A stretch of DNA of 64,000 nt from Linepithema humile. Its lineage: Eukaryota > Arthropoda > Insecta > Hymenoptera > Formicidae. Location of the stretch: the NCBI RefSeq assembly GCF_040581485.1, contig NC_090128.1, forward strand, positions 29,232,931 to 29,296,930, read 5' to 3'. Below the pieces are notes generated by a model. It was not told where the DNA came from. It made no database searches and saw only the letters and a program-made list of their open reading frames with translations. Numbering within the stretch: position 1 is the first letter of the stretch; each line of letters opens with the position of its first letter. The position numbers and the translations under genes are program-made. Shown here in pieces: positions 38,254 through 51,653 of this stretch.

Positions 38254-41200
38254 TGTGGCGCGTGTTTCATCACGTGTGTTTGATCGCAACGTGCGTCCCG
38301 TAATCACCCGTGTCGAATAAAGTTGCACCCAGTTGCGCCGCTCTTGCCTATCTTCTGTATTCGTCCCGTGATTTGATAACTTTTTTCTTTTATAACTTGA
38401 AAAATAAGCCGCGGACAAAATTTTTGTAAAGGAAAAATCGTCTCAGAATTAACTCAGGAATACGTTTGTGCAAGGACACCTGGGTTGTTCTGAATCACCC
38501 TGTATATAATGATAAATTACTCGTGAAAATTAAATACAAGTTTTTTCTGATCGCGCGATAATATTTGTTTCGGTTTAAATATCTGATTGATCTACTAGGT
38601 GCGCAATTAAGTTTCCGGGTTTTTTTTTATCAATGCAAAATGGAAAATTTCAAGAGAAATACAAAAAACGGTTTATTCAAAGTATCGTCCCTCGCTAGCT
38701 ACACATTTTTGCCATCTCTCTGGCAATACATGAATACCGCGACGATAAAACGACGCGTCTTTGCATCGAAACCATTTATCCAATCAGTTTTGCACTTCTT
38801 CGAAATTGGCCAAGTGTAGCCCAGCTAAGCCATGTGCCATCGACCGGAACAAGTGATAATTGGAAGGGGCCAGGTCTGGTGAATACAGCGGGTGCGGTAG
38901 CAGATCCCATTTCAGCGTTTTCATGGTGTCCTGGACGATGGAAGTGCGATGGCACGGAACGTTGTCGTGCTGCAATATCACTCGTTCGTGTCTCGTGTCC
39001 CATTCTGGCCGTTTTTCGAGCAATGCATGGTTCAAATTTATCAGTTGTTGTTGTCTTGTGTTTGCGTATCATTTTCATCCAATAACGCTTGCAGATCGGC
39101 GTCCTCAAATGTTTTTGGTCTTCCGGAGCGCTCCTTGTCCTCAGTGTCGAAATCGCCATTTCTAAAGCGTTTAAACCAATCTTCACAAGTAGTTTTCGAT
39201 TGTGCATGTTCGCCGTAGGCTTTCTCAAGCAAACGGCGTGCTTCAGCTGCATTTTCTTTCAAGTTGAAGCAGAAAAGCAAAGCTTCCCGCAAATGCTGTT
39301 TATTTGGCACAAAACTCGACATCTTTATTGTTAGAAAAAATATTTTTGCGTTGCAATATGTGTTGGTATTATGACTGGTTATTGTTGACAGATGTCCAAG
39401 TTAATAAAAAAACACAACTTTAGACATGTATATCGACTACATGTATCGTTAGCGCCATTCATGTGTGAAACCCGGAAACTTAGTTGCGCACCTAGTATAT
39501 CGAGTCGCAGGATGCATCGTCGAAAAAACAGGACAACGATCCTTCAGGCTATCGACTTTTTTCATCTATGCTGTAAAACCATTTTTGTCATCCGATGCTA
39601 ATATCAGGCGCATCCTTACAAGGCTGTAGATGCATTTAGCGTCGAAAGAAGGCGGCTAGCCGTCGAGTCGTCCAGGATCGTGGGAGCCGTTCGTTGAGTC
39701 TCTCTCTCTCTCTCTCGCGCGCGTCGTGTCACGTGGCTGGTGCTTCGAGAATTCCCCGGCTGCTCATTGAGGCAAAACACAATCGTGTTTCTCGAATAAC
39801 GAGTGCGAGATCGAGCGCGACTCCTCTCCGACCACTTTTCATTTTCGCGGAAGAAATGACGCTGCCTCGCCTAAAATGGCAAACTAAACGCTCCCAGCTT
39901 CCACGGTGGTTTTATAGGGAAGAACATGGGAACACACCGTGATTCGATTTAATAGATGGCCAAAGCGAAGTGACAAATATAAAGCATGAACGATTCCGCT
40001 GGGGAGAATTTTTATTGAAATATGTGAATGTAAAAGTTTTGCAATTGCGGACGAATTTTCAATTATAAACGATACGAGTCTCTCAGTTATTATTACATAC
40101 ATAATGTTATTGTTATACTGTCTACGCCACTGACACGTCAGAAAGTCGAGCCAGGGCGCGTCAAGCACGGCCCTTGACGTGCCTTCGTACGAGACTATCC
40201 AATCCCGTCTAGTATTTACACGCGTTAACTCCACCGAACGTAAACTCTTAAACTAAGTGGTCCACCCTGGAACACCTTAACACTATCGGCCAAGTATCGA
40301 CACGCTCTCACGCGTAATGTAAGCTCGCAGTAGTACGCAGTAGTGTGCGCTCTCGAAAATAAAATCGTGATTAAAAACTAATTACATCTTATTTGAATAC
40401 AAATAGTTTCGTGAAACATAAATTTATAGAAAACTGCGAAATAATGCTCTGTGATTTTATCTCCCTCTTCATCTTTCAACGGAAACTTGTGCAGTAGAAA
40501 AAGAGAAATGATATCTTCATTAAACATACATTACAGAAGATATCAAAATTCATATTTGTCGATTTTTAGATTTGAAAAAATGTGAGAAAACTCAAGAAGT
40601 GTGTAAATACAAGAACACACAGACTGGCGTGTACTCATATTTCCAGAGATAGAAATCTAAACTTTCGATCCTTATTCATTCTCCTGTAATAGCTTGAACG
40701 ACGTTTGTTTTGCAGTCAAGCGTAGTCACGCCGTCGTTCGTTTAAACACGCAGCTTCACCCTTCGTCGATAATTCTGTCGTGTGCTGGCGATAAACTCTA
40801 AACTTCTCGCGTACATCATCCAGATACGGCACACATAACACCCTCGGGGGTCGGAAGGGGGGGGGGGGGGGGACAACCTTGAGCCACTAAATGTATTCGT
40901 GGTTTACTTACGACCTACCCCATACGACGAGGCACGCGATGCCGATGGAGCGACTGGAAGCCGGGAGGAGAGCAACGTGCCGGCCAATGTAAATATTTAG
41001 CCGGTGTAAAAGGCGTGCACAGCCTCGGGTGGAGGCAGCCTCGTAACGCTTTCCCTTTTCCCTTGCTCCTGTCATAGCTATGTCGATGCGCAAATATATT
41101 CTCCTGCAGCCGCCGCCGCCGTGCCGTCGTATATATACACTCGCATGCACGCCCGTGGCGCGTGCATCACGCGCTGATGCAACCGACTGAAAGCGGGTAT

Positions 41201-43324
41201 TCTCTCGTTAATGCTCCGCTGTCATGTCAATATGTCACTATAATGCACAGAGAGGTATCGATCGTGCAAATTGTAGATTACTTATCGACACGTTATCGCC
41301 GATATAACGATTTCCCGATGCCCGGAGCTAACTGCGATCGCGCTCCCCGCGCCTTACACTTTGCCGGCCGTGCACGCACGCGTGCTCGTCTACGAGGCAA
41401 AGGGCTGGATAATTGAAGTCGGCTTCTCCGCGGACTCGAATCGGTCGTTCCGGACGAAGTCCTTAGAAGGAAACGGAGCCGGTATCGTGGACATGCGATC
41501 TGTCTTTATGGTCCGAAAGTGGGCGTCGGTCCGGCCTCACAATGCCGGCGTAACGACGACACAACGAGGACAACGACAGCGACAACGACAAAGACGCGGC
41601 CCGACAGCAGGATGAAGGATTCCCGTCTTGTTAAATCGTGACTGTAGCCGGAGATGCATGCGACTGCACATTCTCCGACTTGTGGAACCTTCGGAGAATC
41701 TGGTGTTTCGATCAATAAATAGGATGGGAATATTTCTTTAATAAAAAATGAGAGAGAGAAGAAGAATTTGATTTTAATAATCGAATTCATCATTTCATAT
41801 CTATATTTTTCTTATTTAAATCATCTAAGAAATTGAATTTTACTTAAAGCGACTGAAATAATACCGATATATTGATTACGTTGCAACACGTTTAAAATCA
41901 TGCACAAGTATTTATCCGAAGAAGTACCCATCTAAAATATCACGTAACGTGTATTACGTGAGATAATAATACACGATATATATACAGTATCTCCCGTTCA
42001 CATGCCTAGTATTCAACGAAGCGTCCTGTAATGCAATATTCGCCTACGAGAATGGAATAACTCGCCAACGTGCGCGCCGCGTTTACGATTTGTTACGCCA
42101 GACTGTATTTGAAAATCCGCATTTGCGCCATTTGCGTCCGATAGCGCGCCTTATGTACTAACTATTTACATAGTTTAGGCGTAGAACGTATCTAACTATC
42201 AATTCATAAGCAATTTTAAGAAAACGAACAATGAGGGAGATAATAATGCGACAAGAAGAGAAAGGCGACTAACAGGAAGTAGCAGCTGATTTTCATCACT
42301 TGTCCACACGAACTGCGAAATCGCACGTCGCGCATTTCACGCGCAGATATCTAACGGAGGCCTCAACATATTCGCCATTCAACGGAGCGCGGATCCTTTT
42401 CTCAGGACGATTGATGATCAAGGGGAGAAGATAGAGAGATTGACACAGTAGCGCATTACAGTGATACCGTGTTCGCCTATTCGTCGCGTCGGCGCGACGG
42501 GACACGAGCTAAACGGGCACCAGGTAGTCTCTGCGCGATCTGCGGCTGCTCGGAATTAATTATCCGTCGCGAGATCCCGAACTCGGCGGGGTTCCCAGCG
42601 AGCCGCGGGAGATCTGCAAATCCGGGCCCCCGTCATTGACCTCGCGATTTTTATCTCGCTTTATTGCTACAAGATAGATACACAGTCGCGCGTACTAGAG
42701 AGAATATCCTTCGCTCATTTTATTTCAAATTTCAAAAATTTTAGATCACTAATCTAATGAAGCAATTGAAGTATCGATCACGTTTAAGCGTATCGTCGCG
42801 CTATAATGCTATTTATAATTTTATAATCAATAACTGGACGCGTAAGGTTGTGCTATCGATACCGCATCCAACTAATCTTTTTGCGCTTTGTGTTTCCAGA
42901 TTTACCAAATAGAGTACGTGATAGTGAAAGCCGCGAATTCGCCGAGACCCGCGGCCTGGATCCTGGAGAAGTCCTTGAACGGGGAGAACTTCCAGCAGTG
43001 GCAGTATTACGCGCCGAGCGATGAGGAATGCTGGGCAAGGTATTCGGCACCGCCTGTTGCAGGCAAACCCGTCTACATTGCCGACGACGAAGTCATATGC
43101 ACCAGCCAGCACTCCAAACAAACCCCCATGGAGAACGGCGAGGTGAGGACGTATTTCTCATTTCGTGAAGCTCAAAAAATGCGGTCGGTCAGCATTGGTT
43201 CCTTCCTTCAACGCGTAATTTTTATCGGTTTTTACGACCGCTCTTAAAATTCACAATATCTCGCATTGTGAACTTTATTTTATTTTAGTCATTTCTTTTT
43301 TTGCTTCTTTCAAATATTTTACTA

Positions 43325-43373
<49 letters not shown>

Positions 43374-46300
43374 ATAATAGACGTATAATTAAACCAATCA
43401 AGCACACTTTCAAGTTATTACAGCAATTATATCACACTCGGTAACTATAGCTTGCCTTAACTTTGCACAAAGTCGATTAACGTCGTGCAGATCCAGGAAA
43501 CGCGAGAAAGAAATTATGCAACTGAAACGTAAAAAACTCACTGCCATTAGGTTCCAAATACGCTGGCGCGTACAAATAACATTTCAACGCCCGAGCGTTG
43601 CGAGCGCTGAGCGCGCTGAAAACGCGGACAATTAACTCGCACTAAAAACACCTCCGAGATGCATTTTTCGCACAAGCTCTTTAACTGCCAACCATAAACT
43701 CGCATAACGACCTATCTCTAATAACCTTGTGCGTACAAATGTCAGGCTGCCTATCGACACACCTCCGTGCTGCCCGATCGACGCTGAAACAAAAAGTCTT
43801 CACCTTTTCGCTTATTACAATGATTTAATATTCAAATGTCAGACATCGCCAACATAACTCTTCTAGTTCATCTCTATATTTCATCATATGATAAAACAAT
43901 TTTATTAGGGCATATTTTGCTTTTTAAATAAAATTAAGTAGAAAGAAATTTATTTTAAAAACATTCTATTAATTTTTTTGGAAAATTTTATTTAAGCGGA
44001 TATCAACATTATGCTAATCAGACGCGCGATGCAATGAGAAACAGCATTTATGCTCACCGCTGTATTTTTTGCGGAGCTCGTGAGCGTGTCATTATCAATA
44101 ATCCTTGCGAAAATTCTCGTGGCTGCACTCAGTGCCATTAATTATTGTCGGATTTATGTGGCCAGGCGTATGCAATTATGCAATTGGATGATTAGCGAGC
44201 GCGGATTTTACAGGTCGGGTTGTCGGCCCGCTCTTGCTTCCGGTAGATCCCGTTTTTCTCTCTTCATGTTTTTACTTTTTATCGTGAAGCAGTAATACGA
44301 AAGTATCATAAGGTCATTAATAAGCAACAACTGTTCCTTGATATGAGACCATATATAGGGTGTCCCGAAATTATTATTCCAACTTTGGCATATTTTCTAA
44401 GTTTTTTGTGTTATTTAAAATCATTTTTTTAAATAAAAATACGCTTTACTTACTTTAGTTTTCTTAACGTTAAATATTCAAATAAGTTTAAAATTAAAAT
44501 GTACTTTTATTATAGACTTTCATTAAACTTTTCCACACTTTAAATTGAATTCATTAATATTTTCAATTGTTAAATTTTATTCTCAAATCACATATAATTT
44601 AAATATTATATTAATACTCGAATGCATTTAATTCAAGTTAAAAGCCGATAAGTTGAGGTAAATAAAAGTTCTGAAACATCCTGTATAATTACCGCGGCAC
44701 GTATGCCGTTAGTTCTCAATTAATTTCTTTTGATGAACCGTTACGGTGAACCGCGACACGCAACGATATCGGAAACATTAAGAGCGAGACTCCTATTATA
44801 TTAGCGTATTCTGAAGCATTAATGCGCAGGACGTGCGATTCGCACTGTTTTGCGGTGATAACTTTAGATTTGCTTCACAACGCTGCCTCATGCATGACGA
44901 TAATTTAGCATTCGCCTCGTTATCACCGTGTCGGGAATAAGTTTGCCGCGAGTAATGCGTTTCTTTATCATAGAAATTTGTTAGTCACTTCCTTTATGTT
45001 TTTCCGAGCATATCGATTTGCTTTTTCATCAACATGCACTTCTAGCTTTCCGGATGATATTTGCGTGTAATTATGTCTATAAATAACTAACATCATATTT
45101 TGCACTTATTCTTAGTGCTATTGTTAGATACTTGGCAGATTAGACGGATAAATCATAATTTATTTACCGATAAAGTAAATTTACCTTGTTTCTAGTTTTA
45201 ATTTACAAAAATCTAATAATTTATATGTCTTTGCCTATAAGTATATATTATTTGTTTATATATTCTGCTGTTTTTTTTCTTGTTGCAGAAACATAACAAC
45301 TATATTGTTAACATTATTAACATTATTCAATGCATTCAGCATCTGTATTTTAAGAAATGCAGGCACATCCGACATTATCTGCTCGTTATTCCAACTACTT
45401 CTACTTGTCTGAATCTAAAAATGACACTTCTGCGGTCAGGTCAGGGTATAAAAGGTGATCATCACGTGGCGAGAATTGTTTCTCGGGAAGGGGAGAATCT
45501 CGCGGCGGAGACCTTTCTTGCGAAATCGTTGCGGATGCAACGAGTTTGCTGGAAGATGCGCTGCGATCCTGCGCCGCCGCCGATCCTTTCCTCCTCCCCG
45601 CGTGTACAGCTCGCGTGCAGAAGTGTAAAACTGCCAGGGTTCTCTCCTATGGAAGGTGTGCGTACGCGATACTCCCTTATACGGCCAGGTAGCGCCGTAC
45701 ATGGCCGGAATGTAGGGATCGCCGTTCTTGTATCATCGATTCCCGCTCTCGGTTTCTCTCTCTTTTGTTTCGCTCGTTTTTCCTCGTCGCCGCTTGCACG
45801 AAACCGATCGCGCGTGCTGCCATGCTCTCGGGGCATGAGCTTTAATTATTATCAGCCGAGTTACCAAGAATTCGGAGGAAGCTGGTGTCGGCCAACTGTG
45901 TATGCGCTCATTGCTGAATCCCTCCGACTCGGCGATTTCCACTGAACGTGTCATTATTTTGGAATCCGCGAATTGCGCACTTGTACGATGCCGCAGTTAT
46001 GCCGCAGAAATAGAATCCCTCGATGGTAAATGGAAAAATGAAAGATAAATGTTGAAGATAACGAGAAGCGAGGCAAGCTCGGCCGTGTTTATGCGAAAAA
46101 GGATCGATATGTGCATAAATAACATTGTTGATTCGTTGGAAGCCCCGAACAAACAATTAAAAACGAACGTTTGGCAATCAGTGAAAGGTTGCGAGGTATC
46201 TTAAGTACAAACGATTGTCCCTTATTAGGTACCGCGTGCTCACCATTTACGGAACCCGCCGTTCCCTTCTCAGCACGCGGCGCCATTCGCGGATGATTTA

Positions 46301-49300
46301 CTTCTTTGCCCGCGTCTCTGGAATTTAATAGCTTCGCCCGCCGACGCTAATTGACCGTTGCTGATTGTTCAACAGCCACAAAGTTACGGATATTACATAT
46401 GATTTTAGTCGATTTCGCATATATCAGCATCCTTGTTTATTTTTACTAGTAAGATAAAATTATTTTTAGAATATTATTTTCTCCTTATTATTGGAAGAAT
46501 AAAATTACAATATTTTTCACTGGAAATATATCTTTAGGCGATGATCATGTTCTCCCGATGCGGCTTAAAATAATTTTCATGAATAATATTTCTTTAAAAA
46601 ATCATTTAAGATAGATATATTTATACTGTGCTATAAACCACTCGACGGGAGACAGTTGGGACTAACAGGAATTTTAATTTTGTTGAAAGATCCACACACA
46701 CCTGGTGAACGGTCGACCCGGGGCTCTAAACCACAGCGCGACTCTACAGGAATTCACTCAGGCCAGATACGTGCGGCTCCGCTTTCAGGGTCTTCGACGC
46801 AATGGCGAGGTTTTGACTGACAAAAGACGTGCCTTTTATTCGATAAAAGAAATCAACATCGGAGGACGGTGCTTGTGTTCCGGACACGCGGCTCGATGTC
46901 GGTACAGCGTTTCTCACAGGGTAAGTGCGAACAAATTAGCACAAATAAATTGGAACTCAAATTTATTTATTTAATAAATAATGTACCATTGGCAATATAT
47001 ATTTATCGATGATACATTTGCGGCAAATAAAACATATTTTGCTTAATATGGTAAAATAAATCTATATTAATATGCATTTATAGATTTTGCATATTTTAAA
47101 AATTAATATAACATTTTGTTATTATGTTAATAGTCGTTAATTTGCGATTGAAATTATACAAATTGATAGCCATCTCGATCTAAAAATTGAGCTAAAATTG
47201 TTTTGCAAATCTTTCCGCGTAAAATCATCGAAACTCATTATTTAAAATGTTACTTCTCGTGCAATTCGTAAACAGCATATAATGTTGCGACTTCCGCGAC
47301 TTCCGAAGTTGCTCGCTCTCGGAAATGGACATCCGGATATTCGACTGCTCGAGAGATAAATCTCTCAAAAGTGCCATAAACTTGTCAGATCTTTGTCCGC
47401 CGAATGGCAAAACGATCCTTTTTACTCGAGTCACTGTCTGCTACAAAGCCGCAGAAACCGCTAAGAATTAAGGCCCAGCCACGATCGCTTTGAGTGGGCG
47501 CTTTCGAAGACGCCGTTAGTTTTTTCGTCACTATCAATATTGTGGTTTCTAAAGTACGTGTTTGGAGTTCTTTTCGCGAGAATCTTGAAATTGATGGTAG
47601 AGCGATGAATCATGATTAGAACCGTGAGAATTTCCTGTTCACGTAACAAAGAGTGACCCAAATCGTACTGCTCGATTGTTATAGGCGTCATTGAGATTCA
47701 TATTATGTTTACTTATGCCGCATATTATTATGAAACGATCTTGTTTAGAATCAATTTCTCTGTCAATATTCTACTTAATCGATTGAATCATCTGTCCCGC
47801 GACTTGGAATTAATTAATTGCAAAAATAACTTATTCAGCTACAATGACTGTCTCCAATATTAAAAATTTTTAACAATATTTTCACTATGATAAAAATAAT
47901 TTTTAATGTACTCACACATTTTGCCGTAAATGTTACTTAAACATAACACGAAGCGGCTACATTCACCGCTAAACGTGCGGCGCGAATGCGGGTCAATAGC
48001 GCACGAGCAGCACGGACTGAATTTACGGCAGTCACGAGACGGAGTGCAAATGCAAGCCCCACCTTTTTTATTCCGCGAGAGGGTGATTCACGTTTAATTA
48101 CGGACGCCGTGCTGTAGTTTCTCTGGCGGCACAATACGCGGAAAAACAATAGTCAACGCGGGTGATTAATTACTCTCGTCTGCAGTATGTTTCCTCGCGA
48201 GGCTGAGATGCTTTCTCTCTTTTTCTCTCGCAGCTGCAGAAACGCGAATCACAACGCATGCTGTTACAAACCGAGAGTGGATATTCGCGGAGTGTATGCA
48301 GCTGGCTTTAACAGAAAATAATAGTTCATGGTGTCCCCCAATGCTGTCGCTTGGAATTGCGAAACTCCTCGAGCGGCATTCATTGCGATTACGATTGCCT
48401 TATTCCGCAGACAGAATGCAAATTTTTAAAAATTTTCTCTGATGTTCTTGAAGTAGCACCTATTTTCTCACGTTCCACATATCGTTATATTGTTAGAATC
48501 ATCACTTGTTATATCATGTTAGCCAAATGACAGAATTTTATATTAAAAATAAATAAAAAATAGTATATTGAGTGGAAAAACGCGATTAAAACTTGGTTTG
48601 TATAGGTTTTTCTTAATTTTTTTAGTTATTGGATTTGTGCAACAGTGAAAAACGTTACAGTTTGCCTTTTATATTATTGCCATTGCGTTCAACGATCCAA
48701 GAATTGAATAAGATTTTCATGAAATGACAACATGTAATGCGATAGAATATTTATCGTGTGCATTTATGATGCAACGCCACGTTCTGCTGCATCCCGTATC
48801 ACTGCACCACCGTAGAATGGACATTGACCTATGCGTAGTATTTTGCTCGCGGAATTTTCACAGCATTTGTTCACTCAATGCAAGTCGCGTACTTACATGT
48901 TCATTCAGCGTACGTTGTTATGAATCGAGGCGAGAATTATCGAGAAAAGTGCAACGATAGGGATACAATGAAACGCAAAAAACGCGCACAGTGATTGAGA
49001 ATCTACGGGATGTTGATGATTTCCTGTCTCTTTGTAATGTCTCCAGAAGAAAACAGTGTGGAGCATTGTGCTATTATCAATCCCGTTTACAATGTTACGG
49101 TCACTTTCGATAGGAACAATTAATTTCAACGCTTTGTCACATCATTTAATTGCGGCAATTACGATTAATTAATTAATCTCTTCACGAATCTTCTTTGAAT
49201 CTTTATAAAAATGAAAAATAAATAGTAGCAGCAACGCTTTGAGATTATTGAAATTGAGAAGATATTTTTCATAAAATTTTTACTCTTCCTTTTCTATGTA

Positions 49301-51602
49301 GAAGATTCAGATATTTTTTTATATGTATATAAGCCGAATGCAGTTGAGCGATTAATTTAAATATATTCAGAATTATATCTCTGAATATTTGTTAATTAAC
49401 TATCTATTTTATTCAATTTTAGGTTTTTTTATTAAGAATATGTGAAAAATATATTGATTTCTCGTAAGAAATATTTTATATACTTTGCCTGCAAAATATT
49501 ATATTTTATAAATATATCCCGTCTAATGTTTCTTATTGATAGAATTTGCGGATAATTAAAATAAAGTATTTTATAATAGAGATTGACACTCTTTTTACAT
49601 TTTTATCAAAAATAGAGATAAAAAAATGGATGGAATTGATGTCAAAAAACTTATTTTAGCCGTTAATTTATGAAATAAATATTGTGAATTAGTATTTTAA
49701 TTTTAATTGATTAAAATTTTGACATATTTCTGGATATATTAATCTTTTAAGTGCACATTTAATACAAATTAGGCTTAATACATATTTTATTAATTGGATA
49801 TTAAAAGTCTTTGTGTAGATTTTTAATATTCTGAAACGTTAAATATATTATTTATAAAAACTTGAACTATTTGCTCCAACTATTCAAAAAATATTTGCTG
49901 CACGCTTTGAAATTTTTATTCATCTTTTAAACAACTCTTTTTATTTAAAACTTTTACTTAATTTTTAAGCAAAATTTTTTATACTTATAAACTTTAAAAT
50001 ATTTGATTAATCAGGATCGAATTTTTTTACAATTATTAAAAGTAATTGTAAATCTTAAACACGGTGTGTTTAGATCGACTTAATTTGTTTATAATTTACA
50101 TTAATAATAAAATTGTGACATCTAGCAATTTGATATTTTTCACAGTTTAAGATTTAAAATTCATTAGTTATATTATTCGTTGTCCAAGTCGTTTTGTTTA
50201 GTATTTATCTTATCTCGTTGTATGTAACATTATTATTGCCGTTGACTTTACCAAAACCTTGATACGCGGCCTCGATTGTTAACATCGTATGTTGCTCGTT
50301 TCGAAAACTCGAAATTTCTTTCTGGAAGCTTCGACCTAAAAGGGAATATAAACTGAAACGTGACCCAAACGTCGCGCAGTCTTGTTACAGCTCTTGCTCT
50401 GTCTCGATCGCCGTACGCATCATTGTCTAACGTTGGCCGTTATTCGTGATATAATCTTTGCGTTTGAGATCGCGTTTCTAAAGTCTTTGCCGCGCGCGTT
50501 CGATAATGTGATGAATCAACTTGTACGGTTGACAAAATTCGTATTTCATCAATTGTACAAGTCAATTTATCGCATTATCAAACGCTTCGAGACAATCGGT
50601 GGAACATTACGAAAAGCGCATCCGCGAAATACAGTTATGTTGTAATAGACGAGACATTGGACAGAGCATTATCCGAGTGGACGCTAGTGTGACTAAGGTA
50701 ACTGATTTTTCATTTATTTATTATTTGTCATTTGTGAAATATATTTTATTCCTACAAAACCCTTCGAATCTTCTGTCTGAGCTCTAATTGAAACAACTGT
50801 TTTTTTATACGTAGTATTCACTTATAATCGAAAACTATCAGTTCTAAAATCGTGATATTTTAAATGAGAGATAAAGATGTAATCTAAGAACCTGTCGTTA
50901 AAATTAAGATCAGATCCGGAGCACAATGTGAAAGCGAGGATTTTTATTTTTCGGACAGCTCATCGTGATTCGAGAATAACGGTTTTGCAGTGAGAGAGAA
51001 AGAGAGAGAGAGAACATTATGACTTTCATGCTTCTGCTGAAATATAATTCAGGTTTGTTAAATGCTTCCGCGGTGAAGAATAATTGTAGAAACTGGGGTT
51101 TGATTGCTGATCGCGAACGGGGTAGCCAGTTTATCACTGGCAATAAATAATATCGAGCGTGTGTTAACGGGCGGATATTGCAATTGACCGAACTGATCCA
51201 TTTGTTTGTCACATCAATGATAAGGCCACACGCATCGCGTTGACCCTTGGCTCTTTCGTGTGCGTTTCTTAATTATTGCGCACGCAATTTGATATTTACG
51301 GTGAAATTGAAGCTCATTAATCCCAATTTATTTTCGGCGATTTAATTTTTTGTGCGATTTCTTCGACCCAATTTAATGTGTGCTGCGATAATTGCCGGAT
51401 CAATCGAAGCGATTCTAATAAAAATGTGTTAATGTGTTAATTGACAATACTAACGCTCATTTTTTATGACTTTACGATAATTGTTAATTTTATTATAGCA
51501 AGCTTTTAGCAGTGTGATAATTAATTATGAAATTTTTCTTGCGTTGGATATGTTAGTTTTGATTTTAGTTTAAATTACATTACATTTTAATTTAAATATT
51601 TT

Positions 51603-51653
<51 letters not shown>

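Larger units (their letters stand above)
36693..38502. mobile_element. 1.8-kb near-perfect palindromic element
   Basis: The left arm (36693-37567) and right arm (37636-38502) are inverted copies separated by only 68 bp. The outer ends are CAGGGTGATTCAGAACAACC and its inverse, flanked on both sides by TATATA, so the target duplication is TA or a longer TA repeat that cannot be resolved. No transposase is present. The arms differ mainly in a microsatellite: the left is a pure CA run, while the right has GT-GC-GT blocks. It is most likely a foldback MITE or a head-to-head duplicated insertion. The terminal CAGGGTG with TA flank suggests a Tc1/mariner- or hAT-like origin, but this is inference. 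Confidence 0.85.
23080..42899 (+). other. 19.8-kb wb intron inside the LN domain
   Basis: Bounded by GTAAAA and TTTCCAG; both sides are phase 0, and the protein reads continuously (LDLKQ then IYQIEYV). It carries the 1.8-kb palindrome, the deleted mariner, a 16-bp G-run and several GC/CpG-rich patches (about 27,430-27,640; 29,400-31,740; 35,160-36,370; 41,300-41,610). Open frames in these patches, up to 154 codons, have no recognisable domain and appear to be chance products of composition. No nested gene can be supported. Confidence 0.85.
43143..46689 (+). other. 3.5-kb wb intron
   Basis: It contains a pure CT run at 43327-43372, a possible decayed MITE at 44352-44688 and a 221-codon open frame at 45280-45945 with no recognisable domain. 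No exon is needed, because the flanking exons join as ENGE|IHTHLVNGRP, matching the family. Confidence 0.85.
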
